A stretch of 64,000 bases of DNA from Agapanthus africanus (lineage: Eukaryota > Streptophyta > Magnoliopsida > Asparagales > Amaryllidaceae): the NCBI GenBank assembly GCA_030015575.1, contig CM057342.1, positions 618,417,348-618,481,347 on the forward strand, in the 5' to 3' direction. The notes under the pieces are model-generated. The model did not search any database. It was not told where the DNA came from and saw only the letters and a list, made by a program, of their open reading frames with translations. Below, piece by piece: positions 10,318-23,400 of this stretch. Position numbers and translations under genes: made by a program. Each line of letters opens with the position of its first letter. The first letter of the stretch is position 1.

Positions 10318-11100
10318 AGGACACCCCGTATTACTGCGAACGTCCACTTCCATTGGACAAAACCATCGTATGGTTAGATACGAACTCGAAGGAATTTATT
10401 CGAGGATGGTTTCCGGTTCTGGAGAAAACGGATAGTATTATTCAGTTGTCTTTTCCTTTTTACCTTCTCTCAGGTTGCGAGTACTCCTTAGTTTAGGAGA
10501 TAGTACACCTATTACGCAAATTGGATAGTCTTCTTCCAAACTTTAGGCTGGTGCCGAACAGTGTGGAATGAAGAAGACCAATTAGCCTAAACGGTGTGCA
10601 GAAGGTATTAAGATTAAGACAAAGCAAGGGATTAGTAAGAGGGCAATGTAAATTGCGACTGATATTCACGACCAAACCAAGTATTTCTTCGCCAATCCTA
10701 AATCACCTTTGTATTTCTCCAGGACACTCCGTATCACTACGAAGATCCACAATTATTGGATACTCCATCGTATGGTTATATACGAACTCGAAAGGAACTT
10801 GTTCCAGTTCGGGGATGGATTCTGGTCCAGGAGAAATAGGAATAAGGTTTATTCAGTTGTCTTTTATCTTCACCTTCTCTCGCATTGTGAGTGCTCCTAG
10901 GACTAGGACAGTACACCCATTATGCTTATTGGATAGTCTTCTTCCAAACCATAGGCTGGTGCCGAACGGTAGGGAAGGAAGAAAACCAATTGGCCTAAAG
11001 GGGTGTGCAGAAGGTAATGACTAAAGACATATAAAGGGATTTGGAGAGGTGGCAAAGAATTATACGGTTATAGTTGTGAATCTGGATAATGGTAGAGGCA
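10318..11100 (+). repeat. Direct duplication of about 370-380 bp in COP1
   Basis: The segment from about 10318 recurs from about 10727, offset 402-408 bases. Shared landmarks are CATCGTATGGTTA, TTCAGTTGTCTTTT, GGATAGTCTTCTTCCAAA and GGCTGGTGCCGAAC. I estimate 75-80% identity by eye, so the duplication is older than the COP1 insertion itself. Confidence 0.8.
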
Positions 11101-11810
11101 TTACTAGGAATACCAGGATACCCCATCGAAACATTTCAATGTTTCAGTTCAACTGTGTACTGTTAAAAGAAAACTGATTTCCCGATTAGACACTTGCTCC
11201 AGGGTATGTATTTACCAGGTTTGATTCTCACATCTGTATGGTTTTACAGATGATGAGTGGGAGTAGGTTATTGGGAATTGGGTGATCATCCTCATTATAT
11301 CGGGATTCGTTGTAATCGGTGATATTTGAGGAAATCACCTGGGCTGTTTGCCGGTCGGCAAATATTTGGTTTTGAATATCCGCTTTTATGCACCAATTTC
11401 AAATTGATATATCTGTACGTCTATTTTCATAGAGTGAGATATACCTTTTGATATTATGTCGATGACATTTACCTATATCAGTGGATGGTTAGGTAAGGAG
11501 CATTAAACAGCGGTGTAATTCTTCTTAACCATAAGTATAGTTTTCAACCTACGACACACAGTGAAAGAGTTGTCAGACTCAGCGGACTTATACAGAGTAT
11601 TGTATGTTGTCCAGTGTCCATTAGGACAGAGGGGTTGGTCCTCATACTATATTCTGTTTACTTTTAACTTCTCTAGTTCTTAGACATGTGTTTCGTAGAA
11701 ACACAGGGTCTAAGTTTTGAGGAGTTATAGGTATTTGAATAGAGTAGAGAACCAAGTGTAGCAAGTATCGGGATTCTTCAAAGTGATCGAAGATGTAGAT
11801 ACTTGTGTAT

Positions 11811-11815
11811 GGTAT
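11811..11815. other. Target site duplication of TEK2, left copy (GGTAT)
   Basis: GGTAT immediately before the TEK2 terminal TG. The same five bases follow its terminal CA at 24112-24116. Confidence 0.94.
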
Positions 11816-14800
11816 TGTCACGACCCGCAGGGTACGGAACGTGACTGGCACTTAAGTTTACGAAACGTTTAAAGACGTCCGTAAAATAAGTAAGCCAAAG
11901 CCCAGAAAACAAAACCAATTAAGCAAAAGAGTGAAGAAAACCCAATCAATTGAAAGAGAATTATCAAATAAGTCATGTAAAACCCCTTTTTTTTAAAAAC
12001 AATACCAATTTTTCCCGAAAATTTCGGCAGAGTCTCCTTTTTAAATACTGGCCCCCAAAATGGGTACAACAAAATATATACATGAATCCAACAAAATAGG
12101 GCATCCCCAAGCGGGAGCTAGCTCTTCGCCATAAGGTGGTCACAAATCCCACGCAATGTAAATGACAATAAGCATAATAATCGTAAGGAAGCATGAAAAA
12201 AGTAACATGTCGGCTCAAGTGAGCTCGACCCCAAAATACAGCATAAAATCCACAAACCTCACAGTCTCATCTCTAGGTCAATATACAATAATCTGGTAGA
12301 AACAGTAGATGGAGTACACTAGATACAAGAATATACAAGGTGGTACAAAAATGATAACATAACCCACCTATGAGCAAATCTCGAGCTCAGGCAAAAGAGG
12401 CAAAAGCACAAGTGCGCCCGCCGCTACTGAACTGACGGAGCGGACCTGCAAAAGACTGTGGCACAACGGGGGTGAGTTGCCAACTCGTGAGTAATAAATA
12501 ACATCTACAAAGGCTATCGTATGCATGCACACAAGCATCCTAGCATCTATAATACAGGTATGACTGGATGCACTAGCAGGTGTGTATATAACATCAGTGT
12601 ACTAATATGTATGCAACATGAATATCTGAGGTCTCAATAGGTATATGTAAGAATATATTATCTCTTTTTGTTTTTGAAACTCTTTTAGAATGCCAGCATA
12701 ATGTCAATGAATCGACGAAAATCGGTGTCCAGCAACGACACCCAAAAGCTGTCTCAAATCTCATAAATGTATCTCTGGCCTCAGCCGTCCGGCTGACCCA
12801 TCTCAATATCAATATCTCATCCTCTCGCAGCCCCGGTCGGTATCCTCTGGATATCCGCCGTGCCCAATGAAGTCACCGGTAGGTAATCCGTCCCCTGCCA
12901 GGCTCATCGTCAACACCACGAGCTTCTTGCCCCGGGGTACCCTACCGGGCCCACCATGTACCCGAAACGGTTCATCCAACTTCTCGAAACGGGTCTCCAA
13001 AAACCACAGCAAACTCATGGTGGACGACACTTACATCACTAGAAAACCGCAATTTACATGTTTTAAAAAATATCATAAGTTTGGAAATTTTGCGGCTTTC
13101 CCCTGAAATCCAGCAATATCATAAAATCTCAAGAAATCCTCATAAGTGCATATATCAATGCTAATGAATGCGTATGATATCAATAATCAAGTTGCGATGT
13201 GTGATTAATGTATTAAGCATGAACAATGAATATGATGAAGTACATGCACATGAATAGCAATCCTACGGTTTCATTTTAAGGAAATAGCACAATTTAAGTA
13301 TCAATTAGTAAAAGGCTTAAATTAAAGGTTATCTAGCGTGGTGGCATGGCAGTTACCAGGGTGTGTGTGTAAACATGAATAGTGCTCGTGCTGCATATAA
13401 AAACCTGGTAATGGTGCATGTGTCCTACAATTGAGTTTGCGTATATGGGTATAACATATTGATCTAATTGCAGCAATTATCATGCCAGTAATATTATTCT
13501 AATGTCACAAGTGGTTATCCAGTTTACTATTTTTCAGTTTACTAAATCTATCGGGCGACTTGCGCCATCCAAACGATCGTCCCCCGTAGATGTTAAATCT
13601 ACTCACCGGAATCCCTGGCTAGCTGTGTCCAATCACCGCCTTTCCCTTTCGCGCCGCGTCTGACGTCCCCGCGACCGAACCTGGAATTTACATCAATACC
13701 AGACATAAGGTTACACATTCAAGAACGACGCAAAACCCCAACGAAACTACTAAAGTTCGCTAGCTAGGTACAACGTGCACAAAGTGCGCGGAACACACGC
13801 GAAAATCGCAAAACTGCCGAAAAACGCCGATTTGGTCGCCCGGCAAAACTAAAACCCGACTACCCAAAAATCCGCACTCACGCATCCTAAAAGTCGTAGG
13901 ACAAGCCATACAATCATCAAGATATCAAAAATAATTCATCACATAACTTTTATAAAAATCTAGTAAGCATTTGCATTCCAATTTGATGCAAACATCGACA
14001 ATTTAGCGACAAAGTCAACACCACCCAACACCAACATCCAAACTAACCAACTAGCTAGCCAATACACTAATTTTAAACCATCAACTATGCTTAAAAAAAA
14101 CTAATTTCCATAAACAAAACCTTCTCTTGATTTTTGTAATTAGCAAACATAAACCAAACTATATATGAAAAACCTTAATTTAACACTAGATTTTTGCCTA
14201 ATAAGCAAGTTAACCACTTAGATTAAGGTTAGCAAAACACTAGATATCAAATTAGGTTTAATCAATTAAATAATGCTTTCTAAAACTTAATCCACTCACT
14301 AATCAAGCTTCACAAACCAATTCCATACAAAAACCATCTCTTGAAAATCCTAAAAAAGCAATTTCACACTTCTAAATTTAACCAAATTAGCATAATTGAA
14401 AACTACATCAACAAGATAACTATATGGATTAGTTAATTAACCACTAGATTAACTATAAAACAATCTAATTAAGTATTATGGCTTCAAAACCCTAGTTAGA
14501 TTTTTCAAGCAAAACCTAAGAAAACTAGATTAAACTACACTAAATTAACACTAAACCATACAACATAAGAAACTTAAACAAAAGAATTTAACATGATAGA
14601 AATTATACCTCTTGATCTATGGATCAAGCAAGAAAATTTTGCTCCAATTGATGGCCTCAAGCACCAAGATCCAAGCTAGGGAGGTGAAGGAAAAGAAGGA
14701 TGAAGAATGGTTTGAATTTGCAAGCTTTAATTTGAATTTTCTTTTGAATTAAACTTGAAGAAATTGGAAGAAATGGAAAGAAAAGAGATGAAGGGGATGA

Positions 14801-15472
14801 TGTGCAGGTTTCGGCCAGAATAGAGGAATGGGGGAGGGTGTGGGCAAGTGGGGAAAGTCAAGGGTCAAGTTCCAAAGTCAAATGTATCATAACTTATTCA
14901 TTATATTTAAAATAAATCAAAAAAAAACCCTTAAATCAACTCAAGAAGCAACTAAAGAAAAGAGGCCAGAAATTTCTGGTCTCACACAAGGTAGGGCTGT
15001 CCTAGGGCTGAGGAAAAAGAGAGAGGGGTTTTACAAAAGAAATTTTATGCAAAAAGGCCCCCTACAACTCAAAAATTGCAAGTTTTAGCTCAAAATTCAA
15101 TAAATTCGTTTCATATCATAAAAATTTGTTAAAAATCAAAATAAATTACTAAAAATTTATGTTATCACTAGATTATAATTATCATATTTTTAGAGATTAA
15201 AATTAGCCCGGAAAAATTTGTATTTATCGCTTATTTAATGTATTTTCTTACCGGCTTAAAATAATATTAAAAAATTGAAAAATTAGGGAAAATTTTTAAA
15301 CGACCAGAATTTCATAATTAACTCATTAGCTACTAAAAACAAGCAATTACCTATCCATTTAAGGTATAATTAGCCCTAAACTGCAAAATATCGAGAAAGA
15401 CGGTTTTCGGAAAAATACCGAATTTTCACCGAATTTCAGGAAAACACCAAAACGACTTTTCAAGACGCTACA
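11816..15472 (-). repeat. TEK2 3' LTR (3657 bp)
   Basis: Starts TGTCACGACCCGCAGGG and ends GACGCTACA on the plus strand. AT-rich in the outer half. It includes the block CTGTGGCACAACGGGGGTGA near 12456 and the hairpin GTAGAT/ATCTAC at 13586-13602, both shared with TEK1, and a G-quadruplex-type run at 14830-14853. Short frames inside recur in the other LTR only because the two copies are nearly identical. Confidence 0.95.
14830..14853 (+). other. G-quadruplex-type run in TEK2 3' LTR
   Basis: Four G-runs (5, 3, 3 and 4 G) with loops A, TGT and CAAGT, on the strand opposite to the element's transcript. The 5' LTR carries an identical run at 23469-23492. Confidence 0.85.
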
Positions 15473-15490
15473 ATCATCCCCCCTTAAAGA
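15473..15490 (-). other. TEK2 polypurine tract
   Basis: On the minus strand AAGGGGGGATGAT directly precedes the 3' LTR. This is the primer for plus-strand DNA synthesis in LTR elements. Confidence 0.88.
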
Positions 15491-15506
15491 AATTCGGTCC
15501 CCGAAT

Positions 15507-18500
15507 TTAAAAAATATAGCTACGCATACCTTCGAAGAGATGGGGATATTTCTTCCTCATCTCACCCTCGGTCTCCCAGGTAACCTCCTCGCTGCTCGGG
15601 CTACGCCAAAGGACCTTGACGGTTGGTATAATCTTCGACCTCAACTTCTTCACCTGCCGATCCAGGATGGCCACCGGCTGCTCTGCAAAAGAAAGGTCGC
15701 GCTCTAGCTGGACTGTCGGGTGCTGAATCGCATGCGAAGGGTCGTGAAGGTACTTGCGGAGCATCGAAACATGGAAGACGGGGTGAACATCGGGAAAGCT
15801 GGGAGGAAGAGCCAAACGATATGCAACTGCGCCGACACGCTCGAGGATCTCGAAGGGACCTACGAATCTAGGGCTAAGCTTTCCCTTTCGCCCAAAACGC
15901 ATCACGCCCTTCATCGGAGAGACCCTCAGAAAAACATGGTCGCCAACTGCGAACTCTAATCTGCGACGGCGCCTGTCTGCATACGATTTCTGCCTGCTCT
16001 GAGCCGCTCTCATCCGGTCTCGGATCAACTGTATCTTCAATGTCGTCTCCTCAACAAGCTGCGGCCCTAAAATGCTGCTCTCGCTGAGCTCTGTCCAACA
16101 AACGGGCGATCTGCATCTCCTCCCATACAATGCCTCGAAAGGTGCCATCTGAATAGTATCCTGGAAGCTGTTGTTGTAGGAGAACTCCACTAGAGGTAAA
16201 TGACGATCCCAGCTACCACCAAAGTCTAAAACGCACGCTCTGAGCATGTCCTCGAGAGTCTGAATGGTCCGCTCTAACTGTCCGTCTGTCTGCGGATGAA
16301 ACGCTGTGCTGAAGCTCAAACGAGTGCCCAAAGCCTCCTGAAGTCTCTGCCAAAGTCGGCTGGTGAACTGAGTGACTCGATCTGACACGATACAAGTCGG
16401 TACGCCATGTAGTCGCACGATCTCGTCAATATAGAGCTGAGCATACTGAGCGAAGCTGAAAGTCGTCTTCACTGGAAGGAAGTGAGCCGCTTTCGTCAAT
16501 CTATCCACGATCACCCAGATGGAGTCGTACCCTCGACTGGTCCTGGGTAGACCCACAACGAAGTCCATCGAAATCTGTTCCCATTTCCACTCTGGAATGG
16601 GTAACGGCTGTAGCTCTCCCGCGGGCCTCTGGTGCTCGGCCTTGACTTGCTGACAAGTCAGGCATCTCGAAATGAACTCCGCAATGTCCCTCTTCATCCC
16701 GTCCCACCAGTAGGTCTCTCTCATATCATGGTACATCTTGGTGGAACCGGGGTGGACACTATACACTGATCGGTGTGCCTCCTCAAGAATGTCGCGCCGC
16801 AATCCATCAGCATCTGGTACGCACAGTCTAGATCCATATCGTAAAATCCCCTGATCGTCAACCACGAACTCGGAAAATCTGCCATGTCCCATCTGTGCCA
16901 TGATCTCTGAGCAACGGTCGTCACTGCGCTGTGCCTCATATATACGGTCAAGCAACTGTGGGCGTGCACGAACATGCGCGAGCTGTCCCCCTGTCTGAGT
17001 GAACTCGAACTTAACTCGGCTGTCGCATAACATCTGCCAATCTGCTGACGACTGCCTCTGCACTGCGCGCAAAAAGGATAGACTACCCCCGGGCCTCCTA
17101 CTCAACGCATCTGCCACCACATTCGCCTTGCCTGGGTGATATAAGATCTCGCAGTCGTAGTCTTTCTCCAACTCCATCCAACGACGCTGTCTGAGGTTCA
17201 GGTCTCGCTGCTGAAATACGTACTTTAAGCTCTTGTGATCGGTGAATATCTGACACGACTCGCCGTAAAGGTAATGTCACCAAATCTTCAGTGCAAAGAC
17301 CACTGCAGCCATCTCCAAATCATGAGTGGGGTAGTTCTGTTCATGCTTCTTCAACTGCCGAGAAGCGTAAGCGATCACCCGGCCATGCTGCATCAATACG
17401 CATCCTAATCCCACTCGCGAAGCATCACAGTAGACAACAAATCCGCCTGATCCCGAAGGTAAAGATAATACCGGCGCCGTAGTCAAACATGTCCGCAGCT
17501 GCTGAAAACTGCGCTCGCACTCCTCCGTCCATACGAAAGGAACTCCCTTCCGGATCAAACCGGTCAACGGTGCAGCTATACGGGAGAAGTCCTGAACAAA
17601 ACGCCTGTAGTAGCCCGCCAGGCCTAGAAAACTACGGATCTCAGTAACCGATGTAGGTCGGGGCCACTGCTGAACAGCCTCAATCTTCTTCGGGTCCACA
17701 CAAATGCCGTCTCTCGTAACCACGTGAACCAAGAATCCGACGCTGTCCAGCCAGAATGCACACTTGGAGAACTTCGCGAACAGCTGGTGCTCCCTCAGAG
17801 TCTGTAACGTAATCCGCAAGTGCTGCTCGTGCTCCTCTCTGCTCCGGGAGTACACCAAGATATCGTCGATAAACACGATGATGAACAAGTCAAGATACGG
17901 CCTGAATGTACGGTTCATCAAATCCATAAATGCTGCTGGGGCGTTGGTGAGTCCGAACGACATCACCAAAAACTCGTAGTGGCCGTAGCGCGTGCGGAAA
18001 GCTGTCCTCGGTATATCCTCCTGTCGAACTCGCAGCTGATGGTATCCTGATCGCAAGTCGATCCTCGAAAAAATACCCCGCACCCTGAAGCTGGTCGAAC
18101 AAATCATCAATGCGCGGCAACGGATATCTGTTCCGAACGGTAACTTTGTTCAGCTGGCGGTAGTCGATACATAAGCGCAAACTTCCATCCTTCTTCTTGA
18201 CAAACAGGACCGGAGCACCCCACGGAGAAACACTAGGTCGAATAAGCCCCTTGTCCAACAAATCCTGCAACTGGTCCTTCAGCTCCCGAAGCTCTGCCGG
18301 GGCCATCCGATAAGGCGGTATAGAAATAGGCCCCGAACCGGGAATCAAATCAATGCAGAACTCAACATCGCGCTCAGGCGGTAGCCCAGGTAGCTCATCA
18401 GGGAAAACATCAGGGAACTCACAAACTACCGGGACCCGGTCCGACGGAACCTCTGCAGCTCGCGTATCACAAACAAACGCTAAGAATCCCTGACATCCCT

Positions 18501-20217
18501 TCCGCAAGAGCTGACCAGCGCGAAGAGACGAAATTAAGCTGGGAAGGGTGACACTGCGGTCTCCCTGAATAACAAGGACTGGCTCTCCCGGAAAGCTAAA
18601 TCTGACTGCCTTCTCACGGCAGTCCACCGAAGCATAACAAGTGGCTAGCCAATCCATGCCCAGAAGCACATCAAAGTCCAACATATCGAGGAGTATCAAA
18701 TCAACTGATGAATCCCTCTCCCCGATACGAACGGAACACAAACGAAATACAAACCGAGCGACAAACGACTCGCCTACCGGAATAACAACAACAAGCGGTT
18801 GATCTAACGACGATGACTCACGGCCCAACATCGGTGCAAAGTGTGTAGATACGTACGAATGTGTGGAACCTGGGTCGAATAATACCCGTGCGTCGAAAGA
18901 ACAAACTGGCAAGGTACCTGTCACAACGGCATTGGATGCCTGCGCATCCTGCGGTGTCAAAGCAAATACTCGGGCCTGTCCTCCACCGATAGCGGGCTGA
19001 CCTCGACCTCGGCCTCTGCCTCCTCGTCCTCTCTGAACAGGACCGCCGCGTCCACGGCCTCTCGGTGCACCTAACTGGCGTGGAGCATCGCCTGGGGTAG
19101 GAAGTAGGGCTCTCTGAGGAGGGGGTGGTGATGGTGGTAGGGTCACGTGCGGAACTGTCGCTGCTCCCTGTCGTCTCATCGGACAGTCTCTGACAAGATG
19201 GTGCAAACTCTCGCACTCAAAACATCCTGGCGACGGCTGCTGCCCCTGGGGATAAGAACCATATAACTGCCCCCGCCCAAATCCTCTGCCAGGCCTATCT
19301 CTCGGAAAGAATCTGGCGCGCTGTCTCTGAGACAGTACATCGGTGCGAAACCTCTTCGGCCCAGAAACGGCCGAAGTCTGTGATATGCGTGTCTCCATCC
19401 GCAATGCCGTATCCATAGCAGCTGAATAAGTGTCGTAGTGCTGGGCGCCAATGGCAAGATATAGCTGGGCATCAAGTCCCTGTACGAACCTCTTCACCAT
19501 CTTCTCCTCGGTATCCACCAAATACTGAGCATATCGGGATAACTGTGTAAACTGGATGTCATACTCAGACACCGTCATCCCAGGTGTCTTGACTAAGGCC
19601 TCGAAGCTACGAGCTCTGGCGTCACGAACGCTCTCTGGAAGGAAACGGGCCAGAAAGACCGCTGTAAACTCGACCCAAGTCATAGGCGGTAGATCTGCAG
19701 CTCGACCTCTCAAGACTGACTCCCACCATGTCTGCGCGAGACCCTCTAGTCGGAAACTCGCAAGCTCTACCCATCGATCATCCGAACATCTCAGCGAACG
19801 GCAGATCCTGGCTAAACTGTCAAGGAACGTCTGTGGGTCCTCCGCTGCCTCGGTGCCGGTGAATACTGGAGGTCTCAGCCTCATGAAATCCTGTGGTGAA
19901 ACCGGAATGGCCACGGTGGTAGTAGTAAGAGCAGGTATCATGGTCGTCTGTGATGTAGTAGGTACGTCATCCGGCCTCGGTGTACGACTGGCTGCAACTA
20001 GGGATCCTACCATCTGACATAGCTCCTGCATGCCTCCCATCATCTGTCGCAACTCCTCCATACCAGTCTCGAGCCTATCCATACGGCCTGGGGAAGGTGG
20101 ATCGGTCTGTCCCTGCGGCGTAGGCATACCACCCTGCTCAGTCCTAGTCTCGGACGAGCCAGCTCGAATCTCGTCTCTGGCGGCAGCCCTCTGTGCCCTC
20201 GTAGCCTTCGGCAGCAT
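15507..20217 (-). pseudogene. TEK2 gag-pol polyprotein region (about two breaks)
   Basis: Reads from an ATG at 20217 ([20 protein letters not shown]). Domains in order on the minus strand: gag core with [17 protein letters not shown]; zinc knuckle [14 protein letters not shown], a CX2CX4HX4C box (about 19180-19226); aspartic protease around [11 protein letters not shown] (about 18850-18890); reverse transcriptase with [31 protein letters not shown] and the FIDDILVYS active-site block (near 17870); RNase H with [12 protein letters not shown]; integrase with an HHCC zinc region (about 16640-16800) and DFVVGLPRT; and a C-terminal chromodomain with [16 protein letters not shown]. The chromodomain, Met primer and long LTRs place it in the Tekay/Del branch of the chromoviruses. 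Gag builds the particle and pol copies and integrates the element. The frame has about two breaks and is best treated as a recent fossil. Confidence 0.92.
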
Positions 20218-20454
20218 AGTGGCTGTTACAGGAAAACGGATAGTAAGAACAGTGCAATAGGATCATAGGATACACGGAATTGAAGAAGGAATTTTTCAAG
20301 CAAGTATATCCTAAAGTCACTTAGGCGGAGTACCGTATCGTAAGTATGCCGCGGACATACGCACGCTACGTTACCCTGCTTAAGTCACTTACTCCATCTA
20401 CCAAGGGTCATCCTACACTCACAAAGGTAAAACCTAACGCTCTGATACCAACTT
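20218..20454 (-). other. TEK2 leader with primer binding site
   Basis: Primer site TGGTATCAGAGC on the minus strand (plus 20439-20450), four bases from the LTR edge. Hairpin GTATG/CATAC with CCGCGG in the loop at plus 20344-20360, 79 bases beyond the primer site. No reading frame. Confidence 0.88.
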
Positions 20455-23400
20455 TGTCATGATCCGCAGGGTACGGAACGTGACTGGCACTTAAGTTTAC
20501 GAAACGTCTAAAGACGTCCGTAAAATAAGTAAGCCAAAGCCCAGAAAACAAAACCAATTAAGCAAAAGAGTGAAGAAAACCCAATCAATTGAAAGCGAAT
20601 TATCAAATAAGTCATGTAAAACCCCTTTTTTTTAAAAACAATACCAATTTTTCCCGAAAATTTCGGCAGAGTCTCCTTTGTAAATACTGGCCCCCAAAAT
20701 GGGTACAACAAAATATATACATGAATCTAACAAAATAGGGCATCCCCAAGCGGGAGCTAGCTCTTCGCCATAAGGCGGTCACAAATCCCACGCAATGTAA
20801 ATGACAATAAGCATAATAATCGTAAGGAAGCATGAAAAAAGTAACATGTCGGCTCAAGTGAGCTCGACCCCAAAATACAGCATAAAATCCACAAACCTCA
20901 CAGTCTCATCTCTAGGTCAATATACAATAATCTGGTAGAAACAGTAGATGGAGTACACTAGATACAAGAATATACAAGGTGGTACAAAAATGATAACATA
21001 ACCCACCTATGAGCAAATCTCGAGCTCAGGCAAAAGAGGCAAAAGCACAAGTGCGCCCGCCGCTACTGAACTGACGGAGCGGACCTGCAAAAGACTGTGG
21101 CACAACGGGGGTGAGTTGCCAACTCGTGAGTAATAAATAACATCTACAAAGGCTATCGTATGCATGCACACAAGCATCCTAGCATCTATAATACAGGTAT
21201 GACTGGATGCACTAGCAGGTGTGTATATAACATCAGTGTACTAATATGTATGCAACATGAATATCTGAGGTCTCAATAGGTATATGTAAGAATATATTAT
21301 CTCTTTTTGTTTTTGAAACTCTTTTAGAATGCCAGCATAATGTCAATGAATCGACGAAAATCGGTGTCCAGCAACGACACCCAAAAGCTGTCTCAAATCT
21401 CATAAATGTATCTCTGGCCTCAGCCGTCCGGCTGACCCATCTCAATATCAATATCTCATCCTCTCGCGGCCCCGGTCGGTATCCTCTGGATATCCGCCGT
21501 GCCCAATGAAGTCACCGGTAGGTAATCCGTCCCCTGCCAGGCTCATCGTCAACACCACGAGCTTCTTGCCCCGGGGTACCCTACCGGGCCCACCATGTAC
21601 CCGAAACGGTTCATCCAACTCCTCGAAACGGGTCTCCAAAAACCACAGCAAACTCATGGTGGACGACACTTACATCACTAGAAAACCGCAATTTACATGT
21701 TTTAAAAAATATCATAAGTTTGGAAATTTTGCGGCTTTCCCCTGAAATCCAGCAATATCATAAAATCTCAAGAAATCCTCATAAGTGCATATATCAATGC
21801 TAATGAATGCGTATAGTATCAATAATCAAGTTGCGATGTGTGATTAATGTATTAAGCATGAACAATGAATATGATGAAGTACATGCACATGAATAGCAAT
21901 TCTACGGTTTCATTTTAAGGAAATAGCACAATTTAAGTATCAATTAGTAAAAGGTTTAAATTAAAGGTTATCTAGTGTGGTGGCATGGCAGTTACCAGGG
22001 TGTGTGTGTAAACATGAATAGTGCTCGTGCTGCATATAAAAACCTGGTAATGGTGCATGTGTCCTACAATTGAGTTTGCGTATATGGGTATAACATATTG
22101 ATCTAATTGCAGCAATTATCATGCCAGTAATATTATTCTAATGTCACAAGTGGTTATCCAGTTTACTATTTTTCAGTTTACTAAATCTATCGGGCGACTT
22201 GCGCCATCCAAACGATCGTCCCCCGTAGATGTTAAATCTACTCACCGGAATCCCTGGCTAGCTGTGTCCAATCACCGCCTTTCCCTTTCGCGCCGCGTCT
22301 GACGTCTCCGCGACCGAACCTGGAATTTACATCAATACCAGACATAAGGTTACACATTCAAGAACGACGCAAAACCCCAACGAAACTACTAAAGTTCGCT
22401 AGCTAGGTACAACGTGCACAAAGTGCGCGGAACACACGCGAAAATCGCAAAACTGCCGAAAAACGCCGATTTGGTCGCCCGGCAAAACTAAAACCCGACT
22501 ACCCAAAAATCCGCACTCACGCATCCTAAAAGTCGTAGGACAAGCCATACAATCATCAAGATATCAAAAATAATTCATCACATAACTTTTATAAAAATCT
22601 AGTAAGCATTTGCATTCCAATTTGATGCAAACATCGACAATTTAGCGACAAAGTCAACACCACCCAACACCAACATCCAAACTAACCAAATAGCTAGCCA
22701 ATACACTAATTTTAAACCATCAACTATGCTTAAAAAAAACTAATTTCCATAAACAAAACCTTCTCTTGATTTTTGTAATTAGCAAACATAAACCAAACTA
22801 TATATGAAAAACCTTAATTTAACACTAGATTTTTGCCTAATAAGCAAGTTAACCACTTAGATTAAGGTTAGCAAAACACTAGATATCAAATTAGGTTTAA
22901 TCAATTAAATAATGCTTTCTAAAACTTAATCCACTCACTAATCAAGCTTCACAAACCAATTCCATACAAAAACCCTCTCTTGAAAATCCTAAAAAAGCAA
23001 TTTCACACTTCTAAATTTAACCAAATTAGCATAATTGAAAACTACATCAACAAGATAACTATATGGATTAGTTAATTAACCACTAGATTAACTATAAAAC
23101 AATCTAATTAAGTATTATGGCTTCAAAACCCTAGTTAGATTTTTCAAGCAAAACCTAAGAAAACTAGATTAAACTACACTAAATTAACACTAAACCATAC
23201 AACATAAGAAACTTAAACAAAAGAATTTAACATGATAGAAATTATACCTCTTGATCTATGGATCAAGCAAGAAAATTTTGCTCCAATTGATGGCCTCAAG
23301 CACCAAGATCCAAGCTAGGGAGGTGAAGGAAAAGAAGGATGAAGAACGGTTTGAATTTGCAAGCTTTAATTTGAATTTTCTTTTGAATTAAACTTGAAGA

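Larger units (their letters stand above)
10194..11815 (+). pseudogene. COP1 decayed coding body, left of TEK2
   Basis: Occupies the place where protease and integrase lie in COP5, but I cannot recognise those domains and see no long frame. A direct duplication (10318-10700 and about 10727-11100) takes up much of it. Part of the segment matches the reverse complement of COP4 at 54080-54773. Fossil, broken many times. Confidence 0.6.

Noticed and set aside
12594-13106. Small frames found identically in both TEK2 LTRs (for example 12594-12812 and 21233-21451)
   Set aside because: Repeated only because the LTRs are near-identical; no ATG-context, domain or conservation in TEK1 supports a gene.
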